From Chelonoidis abingdonii (taxonomy: Eukaryota; Chordata; Testudines; Testudinidae), in contig NC_133771.1 in NCBI RefSeq assembly GCF_003597395.2, positions 60,723,926 through 60,787,925 on the forward strand: a DNA stretch of 64,000 nucleotides, given 5' to 3'. The translations under genes were made by a program, and so were the position numbers. Numbering within the stretch: the first letter of the stretch is position 1; each line of letters begins with the position of its first letter. The notes beneath the pieces were generated by a model. That model was not told the origin of the DNA and searched no databases. It was given only the letters and a program-made list of their open reading frames with translations. Below, piece by piece: positions 35,861 to 48,240 of this stretch.

Positions 35861-37053
35861 CAGACCTCAGCATTTCATTTAATGCTGAGGAGACATATTT
35901 ACATAATTCAGCCTATTCTCCTTGATGGAACTTCCAGCCACTGAACAATGTTAGATTCCATTATGGAAGTTTTACATCTTCCTAGAAGACATTTGGTACT
36001 GGCTGCTTTTAAGCAGTGCTCAAACTAAATCCACCATTTTAAAAAAATTGAAAATAAGGCATAAAATTTATCTGAAGAGGTAATGGATTTTATTTAGAAG
36101 ACACTTCCTGATTTTGCTTCAGTGGTTCCCAGGGTGACCATCTATATATGGAGGAGTTTGAGTGTAATTTTGGCAAGATGATGTATTGGGATCTTCACCC
36201 ACTATCCACTGTGGTAGTGATTTCCTTCATCTATAGGACAGACAGAAATCTCCCTATCAATATTCTTCATGACACCTTTCTGATCTGTTACAACTTGCAG
36301 ATTATATCAAATCAAATTAATTTAGGTGATAATCACTTTTAGGTCTGAAGATCTTTGTTCCTTTATCACACAGGTACATACATGCCTCACACCCAATCAG
36401 AATACTCATACCCTGAAAACAGGCCTATAATAGTCATTGCTATTTGGGACAGAAAGGGCATTAACCGCTGAGGAGGAAAATGGAACTTTGTATATCTGGT
36501 AACCAAGAAATTAAGGAGTTAAGGAAAACAGTCTGATTTTGTTCTGATTCACAACTTTACACAAGTGGAACTTCAGTGACTTCAGTGGCAGTACTTCTGG
36601 TGTACATTGGTGTGGAAGGAGGATCAGGTTCAGAGACACTTTTATGCAAAAGGATAGATATCTTACCAAGAAATGCTTGTTAAAAATCTGGTTAAAAGGG
36701 AAAGGATAGTAGTATGTGCACATGTGGAAGTAATGTACTGAAAAATCTCTGTGGTTTTGCATGAGGAAAAAGATGGCAGCCACCCTTAGCTCAGCGGGAT
36801 AGTAATGAAGCCATAAGTTTTACAGTACATTGTGTTCTCAGGTTCAATATCAGGGGATGGCGTCACTGCCATAATAAAGATGTATTTTTAACCCATGTGA
36901 GCTAAAATAGCAGTGAGGATGTGGCAACTTGGGTTGTCAGCTCAACCTCAGGCTTCCTTATAAACTTGAACTCAAACTGCTAACCAGCAATAAATTCTGT
37001 GTTACTTTGTTTTCACTGCTATTTTAACTTGAGTTAGCTAAAGTGGGATAGCT
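35861..37053. other. Intergenic sequence
   Basis: No gene is seen. A tRNA-like segment at 36779-36861 is listed separately. Confidence 0.5.
36779..36861 (+). repeat. Decayed tRNA-like segment (SINE head or tRNA pseudogene)
   Basis: A box-A-like TAGCTCAGCGG (36787-36797) and a box-B-like GGTTCAATATC (36841-36851) are spaced about as in a tRNA gene. GCCACCC (36779-36785) can pair with GGATGGC (36855-36861) as an acceptor stem with one mismatch. The D and anticodon arms are not convincing and the spacing is about ten bases too long, so it is not a working tRNA. A truncated SINE head is more likely. Confidence 0.4.
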
Positions 37054-37424
37054 CGATGGCTCTCAACCTTTCCAGGCTACGGCACCCCTTTCAGAGGTCT
37101 GATTTTTCTTGCATTTCTCCAAGTTTCATCTCACTTAAAAAACACTTCCTTACAAAATCAAACATAAAAATGAAAAAAAAGGTGTCACGGCACCCTATTA
37201 CTGAAAAATTGCTGACTTTCTTATTTTTACCATACAGTTGTAAAATAAATCAGTTGGAATAAAAATATTGTACTTACATTTCACTGTATAAAGCAGTATA
37301 GAAAAGTCATTGTCTGTATGAAATTTTAGTTTGTACTGATGTCGCTAGGGCTTTTTATGTAGCCTGTTGTAAAATGAGGCAAATATCTAGATAAGATGAT
37401 GTACCTCCTGCTTGAGAACCACTG
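37054..37424. mobile_element. Non-autonomous hAT element, degraded
   Basis: The left end CGATGGCTCTCAACC and the right end TTGAGAACCACTG are the same TIR type as the element at 8062-8389. Interior phrases such as GGCACCCCTTTCAGAG and GGTGTCACGGCACCC are non-coding. The flanking octamers (GGATAGCT and AATTAGCT) agree at five of eight bases, consistent with a decayed duplication. Confidence 0.75.
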
Positions 37425-38939
37425 AATTAGCTAACCCACGTCAAGAACAGCTTCCCCCCTTTTTTTGGCAGTGAAAACACACTCACAAAATATAACTGAG
37501 ATGTCATATGATTTTCAGTTTTTATTTTGTAATTTGATTTCAGATATGATTTTAAATTCACTGTAATGGTAATTATATTAAAGAATAATGAGTTGATTGA
37601 CTTTTAGTTGAGCGTCATTTATGATTAATGAGTCTTCCTCTTCACTTCCAGCTTAAGACTATTGTTTTTTCTAGTTTATGTTTAATTGGATTTCAGTTAA
37701 ACTTGGAAAAATAAAAAGCATGAATTTTTTTTATCATTAGTATGACATTAAATTATGTTAAGGGTTGACTGAACATATCAGTGAGTTGTAAAGAGTTTTG
37801 CAAGGAGTAAATATGCCATTGAAAATTTTGCTCATTCTAGTCAGAAATGTGTGCTGGATGTTTTATGAGTTTTTCCAGTGTTTTCCTGTACACAAAGAGC
37901 AACCACATGCTATCAGTCTGAATGACTTTTATTATGGGATATAGGAAACAATAAAACAAAGAAGTACAAATGTAAGGTTCTAGGACAAAGTACAGTGTAG
38001 GTAGCTTCAGTAATATGATGCATCAACTCTGAATCACAAAATGGCACCTTTAACTTGGAGAGGTTTAGAAATTTGAAGAGGCAATACACTGAAAAAAAAT
38101 TATAGTTAAAAAGCTACATACATCACTCCTTTTTCCCCCATTTTCAATCTTTTTTCAGTTCTTCATTCTAAACAGTGACATTATTAATATAACATTACAA
38201 AAAATAGAAGCGCAGTGACATTAATAAATACACAGCACCAATGTTATACTTCATGTGTCATTTTTGTTTCCAGAGTTGCTTTGTTTCTGTTTTTTAATTC
38301 AGCAGATATCAGTTGTGTGTCCAAATTTCCTGGGTTCATCAGTTAATGAGATTCACTTTTCGTATAGTACATTATTTTTCTGGTTTAGTCAAAACAGGAA
38401 TTTGTTTAAGTTTTTAGGCCTAGAAAAATCAGTGTAATTCTGCACTTGTCTTTCAGATTTACTTTCTTCTTGAGATCAGTCTCAGGGTTTCTCTAGTTCT
38501 ATATTGGTGACTCACCAGGACAGAGTACATACTTCTCAGCTACTCCCCAAAGATGTTGTTTTCTTCTTTTCCACTTATTGAGGAGGAAAGCGATAACATC
38601 TACTTCACTGCTGTATACGGACACATAGAATGAAACAGACAATAAAGTATTTTCTATCGTAGTTTGCTTCTTGTTTGGGGACTAATACACAATGAGTGTA
38701 TCTTATGAATATTGATCTGGTAGGTGATCACATATTTGAATGTGCTTATAAGATGTCAAAATTCCACAAATGTTATTGCCTGAATTCTCAAGCACTCTGG
38801 GAGCACCATTAAAAAATCAGTATTAGTCACAGTTAGAGTGCCACATTTCTGAGATTACTACAGTTTCCCCTAAACATTCAATGGAAAATATCTATAATAC
38901 TTTTGTGGTAACTGTTGGCAAATGATCAGTTTCTAATGA
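37425..38939. other. AT-rich unique-looking sequence
   Basis: There is no support for a gene or named repeat. The low repeat content makes it a place to test for conserved non-coding elements. Confidence 0.45.
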
Positions 38940-39065
38940 CTTGTTCAGTATATATTATCCCCAGTTTAAAGACAGTGAAAATGAGGCACAAAGAAGTTAA
39001 ATGATTTGTACAAGGTGGCACACAAATCAGTATCAATTTGGGAATAAAACCCAACTCCCAATCCT
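38940..39065. repeat. MIR-like repeat
   Basis: TATCCCCAGTTTAAAGACAG, AAATGAGGCACAAAGAAGTT, GTACAAGGTGGCACACAAAT and AAAACCCAACTCCCA follow the familiar MIR-class order (CCCCATTTTACAGA, GAGGCACAGAGA, CCAAGGTCACAC, AACCCAGGTCTCC). Confidence 0.6.
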
Positions 39066-39119
39066 GTGCTCCAGAAGAATATTTGTCTCTGTCCCATGCA
39101 TATATTGTATTATCTATCC

Positions 39120-39369
39120 ACAGTGTTGTATTTGGAAACCGATATCCAAACTGATATCCGTTCCAGGCCAATGGGGGCTGCAGGAAGTGGCGTGGGCCAA
39201 GGGATGTGCTGGCCACTGCTTCTCGCAGCCCCCATTGGCCTGGAACAGTAAACCGCAGCCAGTGGGAGCTGCAATCGGCTGAATCTGCAAACGCTGCAGG
39301 TAAACAAACCATCCTGGCCCACCAGCGGATTTCCCTGATGGGCTGTGTGCCAAAGGTTCCCAATCCCTG
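39120..39369. mobile_element. Non-autonomous hAT-like element with long GC-rich palindrome
   Basis: The right end GGTTCCCAATCCCTG resembles a hAT terminus of the GGTTGCCGACCCCTG type. Inside, 39161-39189 and 39217-39245 form a long inverted repeat (TTCCAGGCCAATGGGGGCTG against its complement). The GC-rich interior contrasts with AT-rich flanks. The left terminus is degraded and no duplication could be confirmed. Confidence 0.6.
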
Positions 39370-40278
39370 TCATAGAAAGTATTATGTCTGTTAAAAAAAT
39401 AAACCCATATATCTGCAACACTCATATTAGTTTATTGGGTTTCTCATTGCATCATACATCTGGTTCTTGGAAGTTTGAGAGCTGTATGGTATATGTTTAA
39501 GCCTATAAAGTTTGAAGATGTCAATGCTCTTTGCTGCAGGAACAAAACATAAAGCTATATTTAAAGGAGACATACATATCCTAAACTCCTGTGATTTGCA
39601 CTGATGTAAGTGTCAAGTAACTCCTCTGAAGTCAGTGGAGTTATACCAGGGTAAAACTGTTTTAAATGAAAGATGAATGGGGCCCAGGTTCCCAAGGTAA
39701 ATGAGTTCTGGTTCTTTAAATCATTATTGGACCAGATTTCCAAACTCTGGTTTGTGAAGAGTCTCACAGTATTTGAAGAATGATCTAATCATTACTGAGA
39801 AGGCCTGACGTACCAGAAATCTTATAAGAAACCCACCTAAGGGCATGACCTGAACCAAACAAACTTTCTGAATCTTTCAATGTTCACCCATTCCTAATGA
39901 ATATTTGTGTGCAATTTAAATGTGTGCAGCCTTTTTCTGAGTTATATAAACATATACCAGATGCCACTTTCCCAGGTTATATGTAGGACCAAGCCAAATC
40001 TCATCATAGACTGCTGTAAAGTTCAGTTCCCCATCATGCCTTTGTTTGAGTGACTGCTTGTGGCCTTGCTGGTTATATTTGTGATGTTAGATTATAGTCT
40101 GCAGAATAGCCACTCATAGTATGGACAGACTGCACAGTGGGCATTCTTAGTGGCTTTCAGCTACGTGCCAAACTTTGTCATTAGTAAGCATTCTGCACTC
40201 CCGCTTTTTGTTCCTTCTCCCCAACAACTCAAGATTTTTTAAGATTTATTTTTCAAGAGTAAATCTGGAGGGTTACTG
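39370..40278. other. Intergenic sequence
   Basis: A short palindromic-repeat remnant (AAGTCAGTGGAGTTATACCA) lies near 39629. Nothing else is assigned. Confidence 0.5.
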
Positions 40279-40486
40279 TACCTCTACCCCAATATAACAA
40301 TATAACAATGTCCTTGGGAGCCAAAAAATCTTACCGCGTTATAGGTCAAACCGCGTTATATCAAACTTGCTTTAATCCACTGGAGTGGGCAGTCCCACCC
40401 CACCTCCTCCCCCCAGAGTGCTACTTTACCGCGTTATATGTGAATTTGTGTTATACTGAGTTGCATTATATCGGGGTAGAGGTGTA
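40279..40486. mobile_element. Non-autonomous Tc1/mariner-like element
   Basis: The left end TACCTCTACCCCAATATAAC is inverted at the right end (GCATTATATCGGGGTAGAGG, then TGTA). A TA dinucleotide lies at or next to each end, as expected for the Tc1/mariner TA duplication. The motif CCGCGTTATA occurs three times inside. No transposase is present. Confidence 0.75.
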
Positions 40487-40559
40487 TATACAACAATAGA
40501 AAAATAATACAGTGTATACTGTACACAGATGACAATAATCGAACAAGCTTGTGATCGCT

Positions 40560-41160
40560 AAGTCACCCATTTCCAGGAAGGTGTTAAAGGAGCACTCAAG
40601 GAAGACAAGACCATTGCAAAGAAGTTAAATGAATTATTTGCATCAGTCTTCACTGCAGAGGATATGGAGGAGATACCATCAGATGTATTATTTTTGGACA
40701 ACAGATCTGAAGTACTGTTCCAGTCTGATGGGTCAATAGAAGAGCTTTTAGAACACATTGGTAAACTAAACTGCAATAAGTCACCAGGACTAAATGGTAT
40801 TCACTTAAGAGTTCTGAAGAAACTCAAATATGAAATTAAAGAGCAACTAACTGCAGTATGCAACCTACCACTGAAAACAGCCTCTGAACCAGATGTCTGG
40901 AAGGTAGCTAATGAAAAAAGAGCTCCGGAGGCAATCCTGGCAATTACAAGCTGGTGAGTCTAAATTCAGTAGTGGGCAAATTGGTAGGAACTATAGTAAA
41001 GAACTATTAGACACATAATTAAACATGATTAGTTGAGAACAATTCAACATGATTTTTGTAAAGGGAAGCAAACCTCACCAATCTATTAAAACTCTCTGAG
41101 GAGGTGAACAAGCATGTGAATAAGGATGATCCTGTCAACATCATGTACTGATTGCCTTAC
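40560..41160 (+). mobile_element. CR1 LINE fragment: endonuclease-RT linker
   Basis: The plus strand encodes AKKLNELFASVFTAEDMEEI, then KLNCNKSPGLNGIHLRVLKK, and DVWKVANEKRA before a frameshift, then NYKLVSLNSVVGKLV. These match the CR1 ORF2 order KLNEFFASVFT, KSPGPDGIHPRVLKEL, NYRPVSLTS. Stops follow. Both ends are truncated. Confidence 0.88.
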
Positions 41161-42783
41161 AATTAGGTTTGAAATTAACACTTTAATCTCAGATACTGCA
41201 GCCATTTCTCCTAGAGAGAGAGAGAGCAAGGATAGAGTCCCTGGACTAACACCTCCAGGTAAACCCTTTAGTTTCTGAAAGTGTTCTGGGTCTCTGAAAA
41301 AGCCAGTCCATAAATCATAATGGGAAGTGAGGATACGCAGCAACTTGCTGAGGCTGTGTATAATGAGCTCCTGTTAATACCATTTCCAGACCATGCAAAA
41401 GAGAGAGGAGGTATATAATTCAGAATATTCTATGGCTGGGTTGAACTGCATCTAAGCATCCAGACCACACTTTCTGAGCACATCAGCATACTTACACACT
41501 GACAGGAATAGCTGCATGGAAAGCTTTGGGTCCTCTGCAAATTACCAGTAGTAATGCATATCCATATCTGTGAGGCTTTCACGTCACCACAGCAGTGTAT
41601 TGTTTTTGTGTGCTACAGCTTGCAGCTGCATGGATAAACACTGACTGTACACTTGAGATTGTTCCGAGCCCACATGAGTGAAATGAAATGACAGATGGTT
41701 CTGGGTTCTGTATTCTGGCTGCAGCTCCAATGAGCTTTGATGAGTTTTTTATTGTCACTGTTCTGGGATGCAGATGCCCTTGAAAGAAACATAAGCTAGA
41801 GAACATGCCAGAGGAGTTACTGCCCTGGAGCCATTTTAATCTTCTGAAAGCTGGGAAAAGTTTGATTACATATGTTTTAAAAAAAAATCAGGGTTACTTA
41901 TTCATTTTAATTTTCTGTGGAAAAATAGCAAGCTGTCCACTTTGTAGGTAAAAGAGTGTCTACAAAGCCAGCTTTGGAATTTCTTTGCTTGTCCTGGGAA
42001 ATATTTTAAACTGGGGCATCGAGACAGACATTCCCAAATGTGGGTGTATGAAGCAAACAGCTGGATGCACGCCACCTGATTTAGGTGTGTATACTTCAGA
42101 ATTTAGAATGAAATTTTTACAGATCAGTGAGGCTCCACAGAAGCCTGACTTCAGGCCCCCTTTTCGGAAAATCTTGGAGTCAGAGAGCTATATGTGTTCT
42201 GCTCCTTTGAAAGTTAGCCCACTGCTATATAGCTGCCTAAATAAGGCTTTAGTGGTCTAACTTTATATGCTCAAGTCTGAAAAGTTTAGACAATAATCAT
42301 GGCCCATACAAGAATTTAGACATAAGTTATTGATATAGGTTGGCCAGCATAAAATGAGCCCTAAAGAATCTGGCAGCCAGATTCCAAAAGTTTTTGTCAG
42401 CTTTCTCCTGATTCCAACAAATAGCACGATGCAAATCTATTTTTAAGCAGTGGAGCAGTGTTCTTGATTTTATCTGGCCATTACCTGGGGACAGTTGGAG
42501 TGGTTAGTTAGTTGTTTGTATGAGCTAAACATATGGGAATTTAAGCACAGCAGATAAAGGATGCAGAAGGTTTCATTTATACTTGATGATGTTAGATTTC
42601 CCTTTTATGACTTACAGATGAGTAAATGAAACTGGTGTACTGTAATGTTTTTTGTATGATGCAGATGATCAGGAAGAAGAGGTGTAGGTGTGGTTAGTGA
42701 TTGAACATGTTGCGTCTTAGCTTTGATGTGAAATTTCACTTAGATCTATTGACCTCATGATTCCTTTTTGTTGGATCCATAAT
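41161..42783. other. Intergenic sequence
   Basis: A short (GA)n lies at about 41212-41228. No gene or clear repeat was recognised. Confidence 0.45.
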
Positions 42784-43230
42784 ACAGCCACCTTCAGGTA
42801 ATTGCAGCCACCTTCAAATGTGCTCACATGGCAGAACTCTTCTATCTGTTTAATTTCTTTTGCATCCACTTACACCTTTGCATCTGTTATCCAGTTTTCT
42901 ACCTTCATAATCATGGTTTTCTCTTTTACTTTCTCATTTACTTTCAATCCAATTTTCACAGCGTCCTGTTCTACTTCTGATGTAAGGGAAATCATTCCAG
43001 TCTATGTCATACTTAGTAAAGCAATGTCGTCAGCAAAGGCAAGGTCACGTAATTCATCTCTGCTAACCCATTTTATACCTCACATGATGTCTTTTGTTGC
43101 TTCATTAGCCAGTCTGTTATTAATGCAAAGAGGGCTGGTGATAACACACACCCTTGTCTAACTCCAGTCATAGAATCTATCCACTCACTCAGGTCTGTAT
43201 CTGATCTTACTGCACATCTACTTCCTTAAT
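42784..43230 (-). mobile_element. RTE-like LINE reverse-transcriptase fragment
   Basis: On the minus strand, reading down from about 43160, the translation gives a CVITSPLCINNRLANEATKD segment. Next come IKWVSRDELRDLAFADDIAL and LS, with FADD at 43026-43037, then GLKVNEKVKEKTMIMKVENW and a KQIEEF block. The arrangement LSPL...RDLAFADDIALLS...EKT is that of an RTE/BovB-type reverse transcriptase, not CR1. Stops and small indels make it inactive. Confidence 0.72.
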
Positions 43231-43317
43231 ATGTAGGTGTAGAGTGAATGACAAATGGCAGTTGCGTGGGCTCTATCTATCTCAAGATGTGGTCCATATA
43301 TTATATTATTATTATTC

Positions 43318-43400
43318 ATTTGTATTATGGTAGCACCTAAGGATCCCCGCAGTGCTAGGTGCTGTACAAACACAGAACAAAAAGATGGTTCCTACCCAAA
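43318..43400 (+). repeat. Old amniote interspersed repeat
   Basis: TTGTATTATGGTAGCACCTA, then CCCGCAGTGCTAGGTGCTGT and ACAAACACAGAACAAAAAGA, is the same family as 13665-13735 (inverse) and 48241-48360. Confidence 0.65.
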
Positions 43401-43575
43401 AAAACACCCCCCTGAGCGCTGCAAATTTCAGTGCTGGAAAGTGCCAGTATAGACAATGCACACTGCTGGGAACTGCACTCCCAGTGTTGGAAGCTTCTCC
43501 CCTCGTGGAGGTGATTTTTTTATAGCACTGGGAGAGCCGTGGCAGCGCCTTAGCATAGCTAGTGAAGACTTGCAC
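43401..43575. mobile_element. Probable non-autonomous DNA-transposon fragment
   Basis: CCCCTGAGCGCTGCAAATTT, GCCAGTATAGACAATGCACA and GCAGCGCCTTAGCATAGCTA GC-rich phrases include a TATAGACA motif shared with the TGTCTACA family. Ends and duplication are not defined. Confidence 0.4.
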
Positions 43576-46100
43576 ATAAGACTAGAGACACATAAGATGG
43601 ATACAGACAGACTGATGGGGGAGTATAAGGAAACAATGCAATAAGTACAATGAGAAAATCAAATTATGGATTTTGATTTCTAGTATGTACCTTTAAGGTG
43701 AGAAACTGAGTTACGAGTCCACCCAATTTGGGCTTAATTAATTTGTACCTTTTTTTAAAAAATTTTTAAACAGAATCATTGTTACACAGTTTCTGAACAT
43801 ATGTTTATGCCAGACAATAAACAGATAAGAGGGAACAGGTAGGGTTGCCAAGTTCCAGGGAAGCTCTTCTTCACTTTATGAGGGTCAGTTCAGCTTCTGT
43901 CTTTGATCGTGTCCTCCAGTCTTGTTCCTTTAGTTTCAGATCCAGTATTTCTCTGAGTTGGCCCCTTTCTTCACTAGGTTTTATACCTTTTCATATTATA
44001 TATTCATTTGCTTTTTTCCGATCAGTGTTAAGCATTGAGTGTTACATAACCTGTATAGTCTGAATGTGCAAACTTTAATTTACATAACTTTTGCTATCTA
44101 CACTGTTTTCATGTCATTATATCTTCATGGTACCTTGTGCCTGTTTTTACTAATATGTGGATTTTTAGCACGACATTCTGTGTATTTTATTATACTAATT
44201 AACTTCCTCTTATCTCAATCCTCCAGTACAATAACAAAATATCACCTCTGTCCTGTCGGCTTTAAGTGTTATTTAAATTAGTCCATATAAAAAAAAAAGA
44301 TCGGCAAGACAACACTCGTGAGGCAACAGCTAGGCCAAAATCTGGCACAAGTATTATCCTTTCCAAACTCATTCACTATCCGTAATCATGAACTATTAGA
44401 TTAAAATAACAAAACCCTTGTTTTTAACACACAATTCCTCATCTTTATATTTCAGTATCAAAATTCAGTATGTGTGTATGCATGTATCATGTATACCAGC
44501 CTAAATTATTCATTAACCTTTATTTTTTTTATTTAAGCAGGAGAGTAATGGAGAACATCAAGACCTTTGAGGCCAACATTTCTTATCTTCTCCAAATATG
44601 AGTTTTCAGGGACGTTTTTGCTCAAATTTTAGCATCGTGCTTGTAAATTATTAAAAAGCTTTGTCCGTAATTTTGCCTGTTGCATTTTTGAGGTTATTTT
44701 TTAGTTTAGGGCCTTGGTATTCAGTTGTTCTGCAACATGTCTGTCATAAGCTCCAAGCGTACATAACAATTCAGGGCCAGATTCACCAGTGTGATGCATT
44801 CTTTTGCATCACTTCAGTGACCCAGCTTAACCAGGCAGCAGAGTGGTCAAAAACCTTTCTTAACTGCATGGTTAAACTGGGTCTATGGCTGCTTTACATT
44901 GCTGGAGCAGTGCAAAGCAACTGGAATGAATTTGGCCCTCAGGATTTAAAAACACATAGAAGAATATTGAAATTGACTTGAATTGGGCCCTTAAAGGATG
45001 GGAATCATCCCTCAGGAAGGAATCATCTTGGACTTAAATATGGTTTAAGTTTGTAAATGGTTGTGAGCGTTTGGGTTATAGTCTGCCAGGTTGTTTGATT
45101 ATTTTTAAATTTTTTTTCTTCCTTTGTTGTATTACTTGTTCATGGAACTGAACTAATTCTGTAAATAATAATTAAATATATATTCAAAAAGGAATTTTGG
45201 CCATAGGAGAAGTTTCATCTTACTCATTTTTTTCTAAGGAAAATAATATACTTTTAATTTAATAACACGGTAAAAGATCTGCAGCTGTATTCATTGTGCC
45301 TTTTAATAAGCATTTAGCTCTCCTCCCTTTTCAGATGACTGCTAATCCACCTTCTGTGAGGAGAACTGTTCAGTGGAAAAGCAAGACACAAAACAAAGAA
45401 AGAAATTAAAAACACCCTAAAATTGTTGGCTCTGTTTCCTGTTCAGCAAATGTTGTGTGTGCAGCTCATATATAGAAAGCCATTAGCTTTTGGCATCATT
45501 CTGCTATGCAAAAGGTAATTCAGAAACAGACTAAGGCCAAGAGAACTATTTGGGGAAAAAGAGAGCGAGGATTCCAGGATTTAATGACATTGGAAGATCT
45601 GAATCAAACCTGAATGTCATTAAAGTTTCCGAGTTTCTGTCAGTGTTGTACACTTCCTCTAGTGGTTTAATACTTGACTTTTCACAGCATTGAGAGGGAT
45701 AATAAAGCAGCTCTATTCAGAGTCAATTCTAAGGAGCTCCCAGGCACACATGCTGCTGACTTCTGTATTAATGCCAGCAGTTTTATACCTTCAGGAGATT
45801 GACTTCATGCAGGGGTTTGGGAAACAAAGTGTGTTTTAGGGCTGGGAAAATCTTTGTATCAGCCAACTATACTGGGAAATGTGTGGGTCTAGATGAAGAG
45901 TACATCTGGTTATAGGTAAGAAAGATCTATATAAAACTGACTATTTATTCAAAATTCTGTATCCACTCCTTTTATTTTATCTGGCTGTGACCCTAAGAGC
46001 CCCTTAATCCCAATTGGTAAAGGGCCCACCATACTGTAACACATACCAAGTCTGACAGTCATGTCACCCCCAGCAAACTGTTGTTATAATATGTATCTAC
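43576..46100. other. Intergenic sequence, mostly unassigned
   Basis: Apart from the palindromic element at 44774-44940 there is no recognised gene or repeat. The stretch 45280-45560 is unique-looking and could be checked for conservation. Confidence 0.45.
44774..44940. repeat. Palindromic repeat with inverted ends
   Basis: It starts AGGGCCAGATTCACCAGT and ends ACTGGAATGAATTTGGCCCT, which are near-complementary. The ends are the same type as the GGGCCAGAT palindromic repeat at 9217-9298. It is non-coding. Confidence 0.65.
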
Positions 46101-46369
46101 AAGGTGTCCTGTGAGGTATCATTTGTAAACTGGTAACACACTGGTCCTGAAAATCATTGTCTGGGTTTGGTACAAAGAGTTATGGATGTGTGCTGGAAAT
46201 ATGTCCTTAAAATGTGTTTGTGAGGCAGTGAGTACACCCAGCCTGACCAAGCCTAGAGAAAGGAATATGAATTTGCCTGTCTGACTGGCTTGATTACAGG
46301 CACAGGACAATGAAAGTACAATTACAAAGGTGAACAAAGCCTTTGAGCTAATAAGCAGAGTAAACAACT

Positions 46370-46620
46370 TAGTAAGTACGCTTGGGTCAGAGCCTGCACC
46401 AAAACCAACCTCTGAGGAACTCCACTAGTAACCTCCCTCCAGTCTGACTGTTCACCTTTCAGTAAGACCCATTGAAGTCTCCCCTTTAACCAGTTCCTTA
46501 TCCACCTTTCAATTTTCATATTGATCCCCATCTTTTCCAATTTAGCTAATAATTCCTCATGTGGAACCATATCAAATGCCTTACTGAAATCGAGGTAAAT
46601 TAGATCCACTGTGTTTCCTT
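46370..46620 (-). mobile_element. CR1 LINE reverse-transcriptase fragment
   Basis: The minus strand from 46609 encodes MDLIYLDFSKAFDMVPHEEL, LAKLEKMGINMKIERWIRNW, and SDWREVTSGVPQ. This is the RT fingers/palm segment of CR1 ORF2 (LDFSKAFDTVPH...RWIRNWL...VTSGVPQGSVLGP). The FADD-containing part is missing. A (TC)n run adjoins its upstream end. Confidence 0.9.
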
Positions 46621-46638
46621 TGTCTAAAAAGCTTCAGA

Positions 46639-46665
46639 TCTCTCTCTCTTTCTCTCTCTCTCTCC
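46639..46665. repeat. (TC)n microsatellite
   Basis: A TC run interrupted once by TT. Confidence 0.9.
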
Positions 46666-48240
46666 ACCTTTGATGCTGAGCCTGAACTTGCAAATGTAAC
46701 TAGTGTTAAAAGGTTTCCATTTTGACAATATTTCACTACATTACATTTCTTTGTTGTGTCATCATAGAGTACTCTATGACAATGATTTCATTTTGTAAAA
46801 GCTGCACATTGTTATAAAGTTAGGGAAAATATCAGAAAACGCATAAATTGTAGAACCTTTGGTTTTATTGGCTTACCCAGCTGAAGGCTGGAACTTTTAA
46901 GAATAAAGTTTGGGTTTGATTAAAACATTCCAGAATCATTGAGCTGTGATCATTTTTCCTAAATGATTATCCTAGCCTGAGTTAATAAAACTCTTAAATC
47001 CAATAGTCATTCAGTTTTTGAAGCATCTTAAGGAAGTTTGGGTTGCCACTTTGGGTGGGGTGGGGGGCCTCTTTAAGTGCCTCTCAACTACTCTGATGCT
47101 TCTGTGGGAAAAGAAGGATCTGGGTTATTTTTATTACTGAAGTTTTTTGAGCCCCCAGTTGAGGTCAGAACCCCGTTGTGGTAGGCATAGCAAGAGACAG
47201 CCTCTGACTTTTAGGAGACAAGACAGTCAAAGCATGGGAGAAAGGGAGTATTTTGCCAATTGGGAACTAAAGGACAGAGAGGTTAAGGCTTTGTCTATCT
47301 TTGGGCTTTTGGTTTCAAACCAGGGTAAAGCTGCCTCAGTACAAGTCACTTTTAACACTGGTACAGTGCATATACACTGGGGGTTTGCACCACTGCAAAA
47401 TACCCTAGTGGAGATAGGCACAGTTTAAGTGATTTGCCCAAGGTCACAGCTGGGAATTGAACCCACTTCGCAGATTCACTATGCAGTGTCTTAACCAGAA
47501 GACCATCTTTGCTTTCAAATGTTTAGAAATACTTCTTTGTTTTAAGTCAGGATCGGCCTAAGCAGAAACCCAGGCTTCAAGCTTTGGATAGGTTTGAATT
47601 CAGTTCTGGATCTTACATTTACAGCACCTCTCTAGTTTTCACCAATATTTTAAATAGTTTCTAAAGGTGGGACCCTCCCTGAGGGGAGTGAAGAGAAGCT
47701 GTCTTCTGTAAACATTGCATTAATCTTCTGGGAAAGCAAGAAAACAGATAAATGATATAATCTTCAAAACAGGGGACTTTTATGCAAGTGATTATAGATA
47801 AATTTGACTTATCCCCATATATGGAATGGACCATGTTCCTCCCACTTCTCTGCCAGCTGATATTGAAGAAAATTCTTTATCTGATGTGGAGATAGTGTTT
47901 TGCGATGAGCACTCTGCTCCACTACATCAAAGGCCTACTCCTTTGCTTAATGCAAAACCAATGAGTAGGCCTACTGACTTCAATGAAAGATGGAGAAATA
48001 ACATCATGGGGAGATTAAAATAACTGAACACAGGCCTAGAAGAACACTTAGAACTTGAGAAAGGTGAGGAGCAGAATTCACTCTGGACAATGTGTTACAG
48101 ATCTTGGATGTGTTCAGCAGCAGTACAGTGATAAAGTGAAATCCAAGTTAGACAGTTGTCCCCTGCATATGTCCTGTCATACTGCTAGGTGCTCCTAGTT
48201 TAGGTGCCCATAGACTATTACATTAACCATGTTTATTACA
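46666..48240. other. Intergenic sequence
   Basis: Near 47283-47428 a segment begins CTTTGTCTATCT and closes GGAGATAGGCACAG, suggesting a TGTCTA-type MITE. Adjacent at 47428-47510 is a MIR-like block (GATTTGCCCAAGGTCACAGC, GAATTGAACCC). The ORF at 47826-48023 is not assigned to any family. Confidence 0.5.

Noticed and set aside
38926..39425. Overlapping ORFs of 92-145 codons on both strands
   Set aside because: They come from the GC-rich palindromic element at 39120-39369 and a MIR-like repeat. No family motif is present and several frames are open at once, as expected from composition.
46639..46665. TC run considered as a splice polypyrimidine tract
   Set aside because: It is followed by no plausible exon and directly adjoins an antisense CR1 fragment. 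It is a plain microsatellite.
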